Source of the DNA: Chamaea fasciata
Taxonomy: Eukaryota > Chordata > Aves > Passeriformes > Sylviidae
Direction of reading: 5' to 3'
DNA: 64,000 nt
Assembly: GCA_029207755.1 (NCBI GenBank)
Contig: JARCOQ010000012.1
Location: 17,843,740-17,907,739, forward strand
Both the position numbers and the translations under genes were made by a program. A model generated the notes under the pieces. It saw only the letters and a list, made by a program, of their open reading frames with translations. It searched no databases and was not told the DNA's origin. Each line of letters starts with the position of its first letter. Position 1 is the stretch's first letter. Positions 11,701 to 25,200 of this stretch are shown in pieces.

Positions 11701-14700
11701 ATATCCACGTACTTTCTTTGGAGCAAAACCAAGTATTTTAATTCTCATGAATATCAGTTTGTGACATAATCGTGGATTAATTTCATCTCAGTCTTTAGGA
11801 CTGTATTACTATGGTTACAGAAATAGTGGCACTTGAATATTGAATGAGGAAATGCTGTGTTGCTGTCACTGCCATGGTGCAGAGGTTGTCACAAACGGAT
11901 GTGCTGCTTTGCCAGAGTTAGCAGAGCCGTGTTGTTTCCTGGTACAGGATGTTGCTCCTGGGTCGGCTTACTCACCTAACAGAGCAAGCTAGCACTGTGA
12001 AAGAAGAAATAATTGCCTGGCACATTGTTATTATCATGTAACAAATGTTACTAATGTTAGCTAATTATGTAATCAAATTAGTGCCGTTAAGGTCCTTTGA
12101 ACATCACAGTAATGTTTATTAACACAAGACTATGGCTCAGGGGCGCTTTTCCTCAAGCTGTAGCTTTACATACGCTGCCATTTAATTGCCCTCCCGGCTT
12201 TGTGTATTCCTAAAAGCTCAGTCCCAAGACTACTTAGAAAGAGGGAGAAGTCACTGCCCCTGTCCCTGTGGTAGAGCCCTGAAGCCTGTGACACCAGGAG
12301 CAGTCTTTTCTCTCTGTCTTGCAGGGCCTGGCCTCAGCCTGAGGTCTGTAGCAGTCCTCCCAAAAGGAGAAATTCCAAACTGTGGGTAGCCAGATTCAAG
12401 TCAGGGAGGGACAGCTGTAGGCACCTGGGCTGCTGCAGTGTGCTGACTGACAAACGTGACTGGGCCTGAAGTGGAAAGCTAAGGGATTGGTTTTTATTCC
12501 CCCCCTGTGGTGTCTGGTACTTTTTGTACCTCTTGTGCTGGTTTAAGTTATAACAGAAGGTAGTCAGGGCAAGAGTCATTGTTTGTGGTGTGTTTAGACA
12601 GTGTGGAAGACAATGGGGGCCCACACTCTGAGCCATAAATAGTGTTAATTGTCAGCTGCTTCCTAAGTGACTGTTGGGAACAGGGATGGTTTCTCTTCCT
12701 CTCTTCTCCTATTGTTGATTTTTAGATGATGTTTTTAATTGAATTCTCGCAAGAGATTACCTATTAAAAGATTCAGGGCTTAATTTACACAAAATAAAGC
12801 CAAAGTGAGTGCTTGGGCTGGGATGTTGTAAGTAAAGTTTTTGGTAACATTTTAAACCTTTCTAATTCTTTTAAGCGTTTGCCATTTTACTGATAGGTTA
12901 TCTTTGTAGATCACAGATTACTGTTGAAATGAGAGCAGGCAGTGGAACACGCTGTAATTTTTATGGAAGTGCCTTAAAGAATGTGTGGGGAAACTAATAG
13001 GGAACTACATATTAATACTGACTTCTGGAGCAACAATGACGCAGGACAAATTTTCTTTGGCAATAACTACTCTTTCCAGATCACTCTAATAGTATGCACT
13101 GTGAGAGGAGACGTTTGAGAAGGTGAAGAGTCTTTGGAACTTAATTTGCAAGTCAGATATATATTGCAAGTACTGCCTCATCCTGTTTTGATTAGTGTTA
13201 GTGGACCTTGTTGAAAACTTCGTTGGTTTTGCTTAGTCAAGGCAATCATGCTAGCTTTAGCAGCTGATTTTCAAGGTGACATTTACCTGAGGGGAACAAA
13301 CTTTGCTTTATTCAGAGGAGAAGTATTTTAGGATAATAATCGCAGTAGTTATCTAGCATTTAAGCAAGTAAAGTCACTCGCCGTGATGATAAATGTTTTA
13401 GTGTGATTGTTCTTTTGTGTTCCTCAATTAAAATTAATCCTATAGAAGATAATTTGGAATAGATTGGCAGTTGTTTCTTGTGGTAGTGTGTTTCAGAGAT
13501 AGTAAACTCACATTGTTTATTGACGTGTTTTAGCTACAGTGAGGGATAATAGTTGATTATATGACTTGCCTGTGCAGATAAGCCAAGTTCATGTTGGAAA
13601 ACTGCAATACATTGATGCTAACACCCCAGCAAACACCTAGGAATGGTTAACTATTGACTGCCACCCTGTACCGCGAGAACTTGTCTGAACATTATTTTTC
13701 TGTCTTTACACAGTGAATCTCTTCCTGACTGGGAAAATAGAAAGTGCTGTTACCTCATTAGGTAAGACATACTTTTCTTACCTGTATTTACTGTTCATTT
13801 GAGCTGTTGAAGCTGTTTCTTCCCCATACAAAGAGATGTTCTAATGAAGGAGTGACTTTTGTAATGACGTTTAAGACAGACTAACGATGGCATCTTAGGA
13901 AGTTTAAGACTTTCAAGTCTTCCTGGGCTTTGTCCCAGTGCCAGCCAAGGCCCAGGGCTCGCTGTCCCGCTGTCCTCAAGGCCGGGGCTTGCTGTCCCCA
14001 AGGGCAGGGCTCGCTGTCCCACTGTCCCCAAGGTCGGGGCTCGCTGTCCCACTGTCCCCAAGGTCGGGGCTCGCTGTCCCCAAGGGCAGGGCTCGCTGTC
14101 CCGCTGTCCCCAAGGCCGGGGCTCGCTGTCCCCGTGCCCGTGTGTTGGCAGCAGCGGGGACAAGCCCCAGGTGCCGTTTCTGTCACTTGTCACCTGTCCG
14201 GGGACAGGAGCGGCCATCGGAGTGGGGCCGTGTTGGGCTCGGAGCGCTCCCGTCGCCCCGGTACACGCTGCTGGCATTGGTGTTGTTGCCGTCACTTCTC
14301 CTTTTCTTATCTGGTTGTTGTTAAACTGTAAATTGTTACAGTAACAGTAAATTGTTATCTCAGCCCTAATCTGCATTTTGTCTCTCTCACCTGAGGGGGT
14401 TGGGGACAGGAGTGGTTGTGTGGGGCTTGTTTTCCAGTTGGGCTTAAACCACAACAGGATTATAGACTACATCGTTGTCATTGTGGTAGGTAAGAATTGT
14501 AAGCTTGAGGCTAAGGTCGGTAGTGCATGCTGATATGTTTAGGGGAAAACTCTGTTTAGGGAGCATGCCTGGGAGCATCAAGTCAGGGAGAGTGGCTCAT
14601 TCCTGAAGAAGCTAAAACAATAATATTAAAAATGTCTCATGAGTGTCAGCGTGGAAATTCAACCGGAATCGTAGCACTTAGTGTAATTTCCTTCTCTCAG

Positions 14701-16221
14701 CAGTGCTGTGACTTACTGACATGGGAATATTGCAGTCAGGGTCCTCTTAGTGATTAGGACCCTCTTGTGACTGTCAATCCACTGTCATACGTGTAAATGT
14801 ACTTTATTCCCAAAGAGGCTGCAATTTACATTAAAACTGAGAACGGCAAATAAGGGAGATGGGAGGAAAGGATATTGGAAAACAGAAAAATAATTCTAGG
14901 ACAATAGGTCTGATCATGTGGGAGCTTGAGTGTTCAAAATTGGGGATTGAGGAAAGGTTTAAATCAGGAGAAGGTAGTAATTTTATGATTAGGTAACCTG
15001 CTTAAATTAAGCTTAGAGGAAGTATGGATAAACCGTGCAGGGCATGTGTTGTTTCCAACACAGTATTTTTTCATTCTTTCACTGGAAAAAGTACGGAGTG
15101 TCAATTAAGTCCTAGTATGTTCTGCCTGGGTGGTTCTTTAGCTTTTGATGGAGTTTGGCATCTGTTTATGATACGTGAGTTTAAAAAATTTGTAAATGAA
15201 GTAATTAGACAGTTGCTTACTTAGACTGCCTCAGTCTAAAATACTTAGAGCTTCTTCCAGTTGGCTCTGCTGCTTTCTAACGCTTTTTTTCACTAGCAAT
15301 AGAGTTGTAACATCTGGCTTTTATTCTGCAAGTATGCTGAAAACCTCAGAGTATTGTAGCCTTCATGTTTTCTTGTCTTCATACAGTTTTGAGTTACCTT
15401 GTCTCCTGATGGTGTAACTGGAGCTTGGGATGAAAATGGTCATCAAAGGTCCTTGCAGCAGAGGGATCCATGTGTAGCTTCTCTTACCTGTGCTCACAGA
15501 AAGCTAGGCTGGCCTCTTGATTGAGCAGCATGAGCTCAGATTCTGTCACGTCTGTAAGTGGAGCCTGTGGACTGTGCCGTCGCTCATTCTGATCAGGGGC
15601 AGAAGAAGCCGGCTGGAGACTGGGCAGAGAGAAGGGGAGCCTTAAGTCTTTTTCCACATGCATAAGGGATCTGCATTAAACCATGTATGCAAGCCCTTCT
15701 TGAGGGAGCATTGCAAGAACTTGGGGAGAGTTTCCTGTCCACTCTGAGACAGCTACTTGAGGAAATGTGTATGGCCAAGCATTTGGTTTTGAGAGGAGGC
15801 TCCTTGTGGCATGTGCAAAACATCTTTTATCCTGGAGCTGATAGTTGGGATGCATTCCTTGTGGCTGGGACAGGCCCTGGTGGAGAAGAATGGGAAGCTG
15901 CAGGATTTATTTTCCTCTGGGATTGTCTGAAAATTTATTCTGGCACAGCATAGTACCCTCGGTGCTGTCCTTTGGTGAAGCTCAATGTCTGTTCTATTAC
16001 AGTTGCTCTTGCAAAAGTAAGAGTAATATTATTCATATAAAGTTTTTGAAAATGTCATTGCACGTATTTGTGGCAAATGCAATGGGCAGAAGAAATCTAC
16101 TACTGTTAACAGTAGTAGAAATCCATTTGATTGTTACTCAAAGCCTCATTAAGATTTATGCCCTCTTGAGAAAAACTCTGACCTCAGATCCCTTCTGGCA
16201 TTTGTTTAAAGTTTTGGGTTT

Positions 16222-16271
<50 letters not shown>

Positions 16272-19200
16272 CTTTTTTGGTTTTGTTTTTTTAGGGGTTT
16301 TTTTGACTCTGCAAGATTTATCATTGTCTGACACTTTTACAGTACAACGACACAGGCTGCATACTTCAGAGGGCTGAAAATGACTTCTTTATTTTTGGGG
16401 TGCGTCTTTCTTTTATACTATTCTAAACAGACCAATTTGATTGGTGAAACAAAGACAAACTTCTTTAATTACACTGGACAGACTAGAGGGACATCAAGAA
16501 GTCCCTCCTAGGAAAAGGAATGAAAACATAGTACAGTTACAAAAACACTTCTCTTGTTTACAAAAAATTTCTCCAGAAAAGAATTTCAGAAAACCAAAAC
16601 ATCTCAAGCACAAAACCAGAGCTACAATTGTCTGTCTTTATAATTTATCTTTTCTTTAAAAGCAGCATCTCATTAAGATTTTTGGTTGGTTGGTTTGCAA
16701 ATCCAGGAATTGGTATTTTTATGTTTCTTCGCTTAATGCTAAATGTGGGAAATTTAAGCGTTTTGAGTTTTTAGTGAATTGGGATTTAACTTTTGTTCTA
16801 GGTTTGTGCAGAAACGCTGTGGAAAGACACAGAATTGTTGAAAGTGTTATCACTGCTATTCTTATGTGTTGTCACTGATAAGGTCTTCAGAATCCAGGGT
16901 TGTACCTTTCTATTTAGGAACTTCCCTTTCCTTTAGATGTTTTGAACAGGCTTTTGTTTATTTTCCTTAAGGAATCACAGTGTCATGCTGAAGCCCAACT
17001 TAGTAACACATTAGTTAGGCATGTGTGTGATTTTGCAGACTTCATGGCCAGGAACTGAGGAGGGAAGCGGGACCCTTTTATTGATGTTGAAGCCCCAACA
17101 GTATAAAATTCTGCCCGTGTGTGGTTTTGCCATTTTGTTGTCAGCACTGAAGGCTGTGTTTAGTAAAGGTTTTTCTTTCAGAATTTATGTGTGTGAAAGA
17201 AGAGCTGCTGAAAGCTGTGCTCAGGTAGTTCACCTTTTCTGCCTTGCAGCAGTCAGTGCACAAGGAGTGCAGAGGCAGGCGACTGCTTTAGGAAGGAGGT
17301 CGATTGATGTTTGAAAATCCTGTAGTAGTGAGCGTTGGTGGGGACAAAGACATCAAAAACATGAGGCAATTAAGTGGGGTTTGGGTAAACGCTGTAGTAG
17401 TTTTGGGAGGATGTGCCCCCAGTTCGCTCCGACTTGTTCAGGGGCTCGTGGACATATCACGAAAACAATGTAATTAAGTTTTGGCAATACCGTCTCGAAG
17501 TCATTGGCAGTGGCAGTGTGCCCCATAATGATCAGTGCGCAGAGGTGGTTCCCGTATCTCTCAGGCTCCTCGGCCGGGAGCCGCCTGTGTGTCTGTGGCG
17601 TGCGGAGTGTGAGCTCCCCGTGGCGCGGGTGCCGTGAGCGCGGCCGGGCATCACCGCACCCAGGGGCAGCTGCAGCGGGCTCCTCTCCTCTGCCATTCCG
17701 CAGGTCGGAGGGACCGCGCCGAGAGAAAACAGCGGCGAACGGCAGTCTCCAGCCCTGGTCTCTCTGTCTGTCCCCCTGCCTGCGGCTTCGGGGCGCGGGG
17801 GCCCGGCGCCGGCAGAAAAGGGCGTGCAGCCCGCTCCGGTGCAAGGCATTGAGCCGCGCCCGGCCGAGAGGATCCAGCCCGGCCGCCCTGTCCTGCCCGC
17901 CCCTGCCTCCAGCAGGACAGATCCCCTCCGTGAGTTTCCAGCCCCCTGCATCCAAGGAACTTCTTCAGTCGGGGCTCCAGCCGTCAGGAGATAAACCTAA
18001 TGAGATAGGAGTGGGGGCGGTGGAGAAAAGACTGACACCGTTTCCCCCTTTGTCCTGTGACCTGCATGCTCAAAATCCAGGGCACCGTCTTGGGGGGTGT
18101 GCCTGGCAGGTTTTGTTTGGGGTCTCTTTTTCTTTCGGGGAGTCCACAAGATTGAGCAGTTTTGTATGTAGTCGTTATTTGCTGTTGTTTCTGACTCTTA
18201 CTATTCTGCTTGTTAGTGAAGGGTTATTTTTTCACTTAATCTACTTATATTCATTACTTACTTGGACCCGTGAGGGAGACAGCTAGACCCAGAGGCTTCT
18301 CCTTTAAACTGTCTTGAACCAAGATAAATATTAATTCAGCTTTGTGGCCCATTCAAAGCAGACCCCTTGCAAGAGCCAAGCAGTTGTCCTTTTGGTTTTG
18401 AGTAGGACAAGTCTGAAATGCTTGATATGTCAGGGGGGATAAGGCTGTGGTAAAGTATTGGCAACAATAGCCGTTGTCAGATGCACTGCCAGAAATGGCA
18501 CATAGTGTCAGTGCAGCCCTTAGATTTGCTCAGTCACAATTCTTCTGTTAAAAGGAAAAATCGGGGGGGTTTTGTTCCTTGTTTTTTTTCTTGCCTCACA
18601 TTTATATCAGATGTGCTGTGTTACTAAGGAAAAGCTTTTCTCACTGGAGACCTGAACTGTGACGTTACAGCAGATTCTCTACATTAGGAAACTACATTAT
18701 TCCAAAAGAAAAAAAAAATGTAGTGATGTTACTTCAAAAAAACTGGTCCTGCATTGAACTATTGCTCAGTGTCTTTGTAATTACTTCCTAAAACTGGGAG
18801 ATAAGTATTTGGGAGAGTAATTGCTCAGCTAACTACACTGATGAATGTGTGAATGGAAGTGCTCATGCTGAGCCATCAGTCTGTCAGTGGGACTTCCTGA
18901 GAATGGAAACTAAGTAAGTTTTGTGTCATTTTGATTCTGTTCTGTCTCAAATACTATGAGTAGGGGATATTAGTCCAGAACATAATTTGGTACGGGGGTA
19001 GCAGAAATATTTGCACAGGTGTTACTGGAAGCTTCTGGATAGTGCTGTCTGCTGTATTTGTTCTTTCATTTTGTGCATTCTGTTTCCTTCCCATTTTGCA
19101 GTGTTACCAACCTGACAGGAAATGCAGCCTTTCCAGCTCCTTTGTGTGTTTGCTAGCTCTTGGTCCTCTTTTGCTGCTGTGATATGTTGATGCAGTAACA

Positions 19201-22200
19201 AGTATGTGCAGCACAATTATAGACCTAAAGAAACTAAGAACTGGAGTTGGAAAGTCCTGTCGTGGATTTTACATTTACTTTTATAATTCTATAGTTGCAG
19301 CTGCATCTCAGTATTTTCCAGCATCTGTCATGGAGCTGCTCTGGTTTTATAAATCTGATAACAAAAGTGTTCTTGTTTTTGTAACTTCATTACTGCAAAA
19401 TATTTGTTTGGAAACAGATGTTTTCGTCTATTCTGTATGTTTTTGTGGCCTTTGAAACTGGTAGGAATCAAATGCATGTATTCCAGTGGAATGCTCTACC
19501 TGGAGATTGAAAACAATAGCATTTTTATGTTTTGCCTCAGGTAAGTTACTCACCTCATGCTTTTTGTATTCCTGTGGCTCTCACTTCAAAAGTGCTTGCT
19601 GTGGACAAACAGAATAGTGCCAGGCCTGGGTTTCCTGGAGGGGACATGCTGCCGCCCAGCCCCAGCCAGGAGCTCCACAGGCAGCCCTGCCACCTGACTT
19701 GACTGCAGCCAGGTAGCTTTGCTGGTACTTCTTCCTTCCATCCCTCCAGTGCAGCTAAATCTGATCCTGACTGGGAATTGAAAATGGTGTATTTATGTGT
19801 CTGGATTTCAAGCAATACTATAAATCTCTCCTTTATAATGCAGTGTATTTGGATGAGTATGTGTAAGAGGTAACAAGGTATAGGCAACCTTTTTTTTTTT
19901 TCCCTTGCTACATTTTTCAGCTACAAGAATGTAAGCTTCTGTCAAAAACTGAAATATTCAGTTGCAGTCCACAAGTAATGCTCTAGATAGTAATTTGTTT
20001 CAAAAATAGTTTAAATAATATTTTTGGAGACTGTTCAGAATAGCTATTGCATTACAGAGAATTTTCCCTCTTGCTTGGAGTACGTTTTCCTCTCAGAACA
20101 GCTTTTCAACTTGTCCTTGGAACATTTAATTTTCATTTTTGAATTGCTTAATTACAAATTATAAGTATTTGATGTAGCCTGCTGTCTTCCATAGGAAGAA
20201 CTAAAAGTGCTTTGAAAATGCTGAGCTTTATTTGGCCTTGTTTGCTCCTTTCTCTGTCTTGAAAATTTTTCCCATCTATGTGGGTTCAGAAGGAATTTAG
20301 ACTACTTTAGTAATGTCCAGTGAAAACATTTAACATTGGACTGCAGTTTACTTTTTTGTGGGAGGGGTGGGGGTGTGGTGGGTGGTGGTATTTTTTTAAC
20401 CCTTACAAATTCTTCACGTAGTTAAAGAGAATAAACAACATGTCCTGGACCATGTTACAACAAAATGAGCTACTAGCTACTTTACAGTTAACATGGATCT
20501 TCTTTACTTGCTGGGTGACCTACCTAGGCTTTGGGGAGCTGATAAGAAGGATTTCTGTATTACATCCTCTTGGCAGATCCATCAGTAATATTGATTGTAG
20601 CCTGTGGTAGATTCATACAAGGTTATCGATTGGTCCTGCATTGAAATGCAGGTTATGCTTACCTACACTTGGTGTGGGTGTCTTAATTAAAATACAGGGC
20701 AGGGAACAAAGCAGTAAGAGGATAAAACTGTTGACTCTCATATGTCTGCAGTCTCTAGAAACTGATGAAAGCTCTTGAAGCTAATATGAATTGTTGATTA
20801 GGCATAGCATTAACAATATTATTTTTCTTCCTTATTAACAGCTGCTTGCAGTGGAGAACTGGAACAGCACACAGAGAGACGAGGAGTCATCTATAGTCCT
20901 TCTTGGCCATCCAACTATCCTCCAGCCATAAACTGCAGCTGGTACATTCAAGGAGATCATGGAGATATGATCACAATAAGGTATGGCTTGATATTTGTGG
21001 AGGTAAGGGATTGCTTTGCTGAAAGACAACAAAATGTGAGTTTACCTGATACACAAATGTGAGGCTGTCTTCAGAGCCACTGGATGATCAAAGAAAGCCA
21101 AAATTGCTTACATTGGAACATCGTTCCAGATTGGGCACCTCTCTCTCTCTCTTTAAAAATGCTTCACTGTGTCTTGCTTCTGTGGACTACTTCTGATATC
21201 CATTATTACAGAAGTCACTTGTGGTCTTTTAATGTATTTATCTTCACAATGCCTGTGTGAGACTTCGTATACCACTGGCAGATGAGGGAGCGGGAAACAC
21301 CAATATATTTACTCACACTAAATAATGCCCTTTCCCTTCACTGCTTTTAGATAGGAGTAGGTGAAGGCTATAAAACCTAGAACAGCTTCAGTGGGCATCT
21401 AAAATTCTTAGAGAAGAAATTACATTTTCACTAGTGTCTTGAAATGGTGCCATGTTTAATAGACAGTTGAAGACAATTATTACTTATTGTTACTTGTTTA
21501 CCAAAAGACACATGCTTTTCTGCTTAATATTTATTTCCATCAAATCAAATAATAGTTAGCATTTGTGGTACAATTTCATCTCCATTCTAGAAAAATGCTA
21601 TTCAATAAAGACTCAAATGTGCTGGAAATGGTTTGTTAAGAATGTTTAGGGTATAATATGAGCATACTGTGAATGTGCCTAATTTCTCTGGACTTAATGG
21701 TAGGATCCTTCGCAAACCAAGAATTTCTTACTTAAAAAATAAAACCTAAGAAAAGTTTTTCTTGGGGGGCGGGGGGGGTGTGGTGTTAATACTGTTACAT
21801 TTGACACCATCTGCTCATTCTTTGCTCAGCTGCTTCAAAGGACCGCAAAACCTCTTCTGCAGATGCTCAGAAATTGAAAACAAATCTGCCACAGATGGAA
21901 TAATAGGAATGCTCCACCACCCTTAGTTCAAAATAGGAAATACTCACCAAAAGTAATGAAGTAAATACCTTCCAGCATTTGAAATTCATAAATAGAAACA
22001 TGCTTTTAAACCCCATTACATTACATGGGATGTAGGGAATTTGTTTCAAAGCAGGGATTGTTGGAAACTGAGAAAGCATACAAATGAGACACAAGACATG
22101 ACTCTGGAGAATAATGCTGCAGTTTATGCTATGAAAATATCTCAGAGCTCCAGTTAGATTTAGGACGCTCATCTGCAAGTATGTGTGTAACAGAGGCTAA

Positions 22201-25200
22201 AGAAAGAAAGGAACATGAGGTGTGGCAACTGGTAATAATGTGTGTACAGTTTAGATGTATGCACAGCAATATGACTTGAAAGATTTCTTCTTAATGGGTT
22301 TGTTTTCTATCACTGAATACACAGGCACATCCTGCCCTCCTCTGCACATGCAAACAATAGAAACTGTGTTTACATCCCAGGGACTAGTGCTGTGCTGTTA
22401 TGTTTCTGACTGTAAATGTACTTGGAATGACTCACTCCAGTGTATGACATGCAAAGTGTTACAGCATCTGAGGATTTCTTTACAAGGCTGTTGCCCTTGC
22501 AGTGCCAGGGATGTAAAAGGAGGAGCTGAATTGCTTAGGCTGGGAGGTTTCAAATGTAAACATGTTTTCTGCTTTCCAGTTGGATATTCCAGCCGCTTGT
22601 TCTAACAATGTGTTGGTGGGGGCATAAGAGTAGCTTTTCAAATTTTCCTGGGAAAATCAAACACAGTTCTTGTGCTAGCATCTGGTTTTTGAAAGGTTTC
22701 AAAAAACCCCATCTCCTTTGTGTTGTGTGGCACAGTATGCACTTCCTTTGATCTTGAATTCTCGTTGACAATAAGACAGCAGTGTTACATAAGGGATACA
22801 TATAATGAGATACAGCAGGAGTCATTAAGGGATGAAATTGCAATTGAAAGTATTTTTTATTTCCAAACTGTTTGCGCTTGGTGGTTTTTTTTTTTTTTAA
22901 TAAACCTATTTTTCAGCAGCTGTCAGTAGAACAGTGACCAGATCTACATGTGTATGTAAGATACTGGCTTCTGTGGCCATCTCCTTTAGCAGCTGTGTCT
23001 TAATGTCTGTCTTTAATGTGTATATTGATTTTCTGCATATTCTCACATTTCCATGCTTACTGTTTTGCTTTATAGTTTAATTTTTAGAAATCCTTGAGGG
23101 AGCTTTCCTGTGAACAGGAATTATATGTTCTTTGTGCTTTTACCACTCAATGTGCATATTTCAGTTCTTGATCTTTCAAGTTGGTGTGTCTGATGGAATG
23201 TCCTGTTTAGACCTGTGAACAAGTCTGTAGCCACTGTTTTCCAGGACTGTGTTACATCTCTTTAAATTCAGGTAATCAGTTGCTAGTTACTGTTTTGGAA
23301 ACTACTTGATTTTTTCCACCCATTTTCTCTATTTTTATGCTTCTTTTCACAGAGGATTACATAAAATCATGTAAGATCAGATAAAGATGTCATATGCAGT
23401 AACTGCATTTGTACCATCGTTTACAGACTTTACAGGTTTATGTTTCCTCATATTAAGAAAAAGATGAAAAAAAAAATTTTTAGCATTTGCTGTTACTTGA
23501 TGGTTGTAATTAACCCTAGTGTGGGTAGGGTATAAATTTATTATTTTATTACTGTAATTTATGGGACTGCAAATAAAATGCTTTCTGTGTTCAGAATTCA
23601 AGATAAGAGTATTGAAAGGTGGTCTACTTAGTGACCTACTCAAGCTGTCTCTCATTATCTGAGGTGAGGGGATCACCTTCATTTGCTTTCACTGCAGTGA
23701 TTCATAACACTGGCTTTGAAAAAAGAAATTGTCAGATACCATTTGAGTTTCAATTTCTGCATAAAATTCAGGTCTGTTCATATATTCTTGCTGGTCTGTA
23801 ATTGTGTGAGAGCTAAAGGAACTGCTTCACAGCCTATTTACCAAACTTAGAGTGTTTCAGAACTTGACATTAATTGGAAAAAAACCTCATAATAGCCATT
23901 TACTTGCTCAGCTTTTGAAGAAATAGCCCCAGTGTCTCTTGCCTAAGGTTATGCAGTTAGCTGGTGCTTGGGAGCTGGGGGTAGAATAGAGCTTTCCTGA
24001 CTTCAGGTCCTTGCGCTTCAGTTTTAAAAGCAGAAGTTTTTAATGAGCCAATTAAGTCATCAGTTGTTCACAGTCTACACTTTCTGTGAGAAGTTGGCAA
24101 ATAGAAGTAACTTTTCTTGCTTAATTGGTTGGTTGGTTTTCTTTTGGGACTGTACTTTACTGACCTATCCATAATATTTATTTTCCAGTCTTTAAAATTA
24201 GTTTAGAGGGCCAAATTGGACATTTACTTTCTTCTTTATTTACTAATTGCTTTCATTCAGATTTTGCATCCCATGTTTGTCCTTTTCCAGTTACTAAGAA
24301 AGCTTTCTTTTTCTTTAATCTGTAGTCCCTCGTGCCTAAATTACTGAAAGGGTTGTAGAGAATTCCCCACGTTATTTATAGAAGTTCTTTTTTTCCTAGC
24401 TGCTACTGTTCCTTTCAGTGCAGATGGCAAAAAGCTAAGCTCTGCTGAGCATTAGTTTTGCAGGAAGCACATTTTTCCTCGTATTTGTTGACTATTAATG
24501 TGTGTTTATGATTGTCTGGTTTAATGAAGTACTTTCCAGCAATGTAAAAGTACTTGTCAGATAGTGGGAAGATACCATTGTAGGCTGTTACTTCCTGGGA
24601 GTACGTAGGTGAGAACTGATATGTATGACTAACCCTGTAATTTTCTGTAAACTCCTGGAGTTCTGCACCCTGCTGGAGGTAACCTCTTTTTCAGTATCAT
24701 GCCACTGGTAAAAGAATCAGATGAGTTTACTGATTGCTGCAGAATTCAGTGAAAACGAGACTTAGTGCTGCATTTCTCAGTTCACATTGAGTTGTGCTGA
24801 TCCTCACATTCTGAGTACTTTCAATGTTTAACAGGCTATTGTACTTTTCTGTAAAAATGTGAGAGACACATTCCAAGAGCAAGACAGTAGCATCTTTCAG
24901 GAGCAACAAAACCTGCAAAATTTGGTCCAATAATTTTGATCTTGTACACCAGTCTGCTCCTGTATTCCTGTATTGTTTTGGAGATGCACAGGTAGCAGTA
25001 AGAACAGCCTAAGGGCCAGGCCATTTTAAAGGGTGTTCTGTGATGGCTGTAGTGTTTTGTTTACGTTGTAGTTCTCTTTCAGTATGGCTCCTGTTTCTTG
25101 TTTTAGTCACAAAAAATGATGTAGTTTTTGATACAAAAGGTCTGAGACTTCCCTCGGAAACAGTAACTACAGACTTCAGTACTTTTCCAAAGACTGTCCA

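Larger units (their letters stand above)
13762..20841 (+). other. LRP3: LRP3 intron 2
   Basis: A 7.1-kb intron with four notable items listed separately: the 30/22-bp minisatellite near 13950-14150, a 22-bp palindrome at 16097, a poly-T run at 16224-16271, and an internal CpG island near 17540-17920. The rest shows nothing I can name. Confidence 0.85.

Noticed and set aside
13940..14150. CRISPR-like array
   Set aside because: Units are contiguous with no unique spacers, and the host is a vertebrate.
13795..14454. 219-codon - strand ORF with GDS/TASPG-like repeats and two + strand counterparts
   Set aside because: All are translations of the 30/22-bp minisatellite; several frames are open at once, which argues against coding.
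17353..18286. 200-codon - strand and 260-codon + strand ORFs
   Set aside because: They overlap on opposite strands of the intronic CpG island and have composition-driven sequence without a recognisable family.
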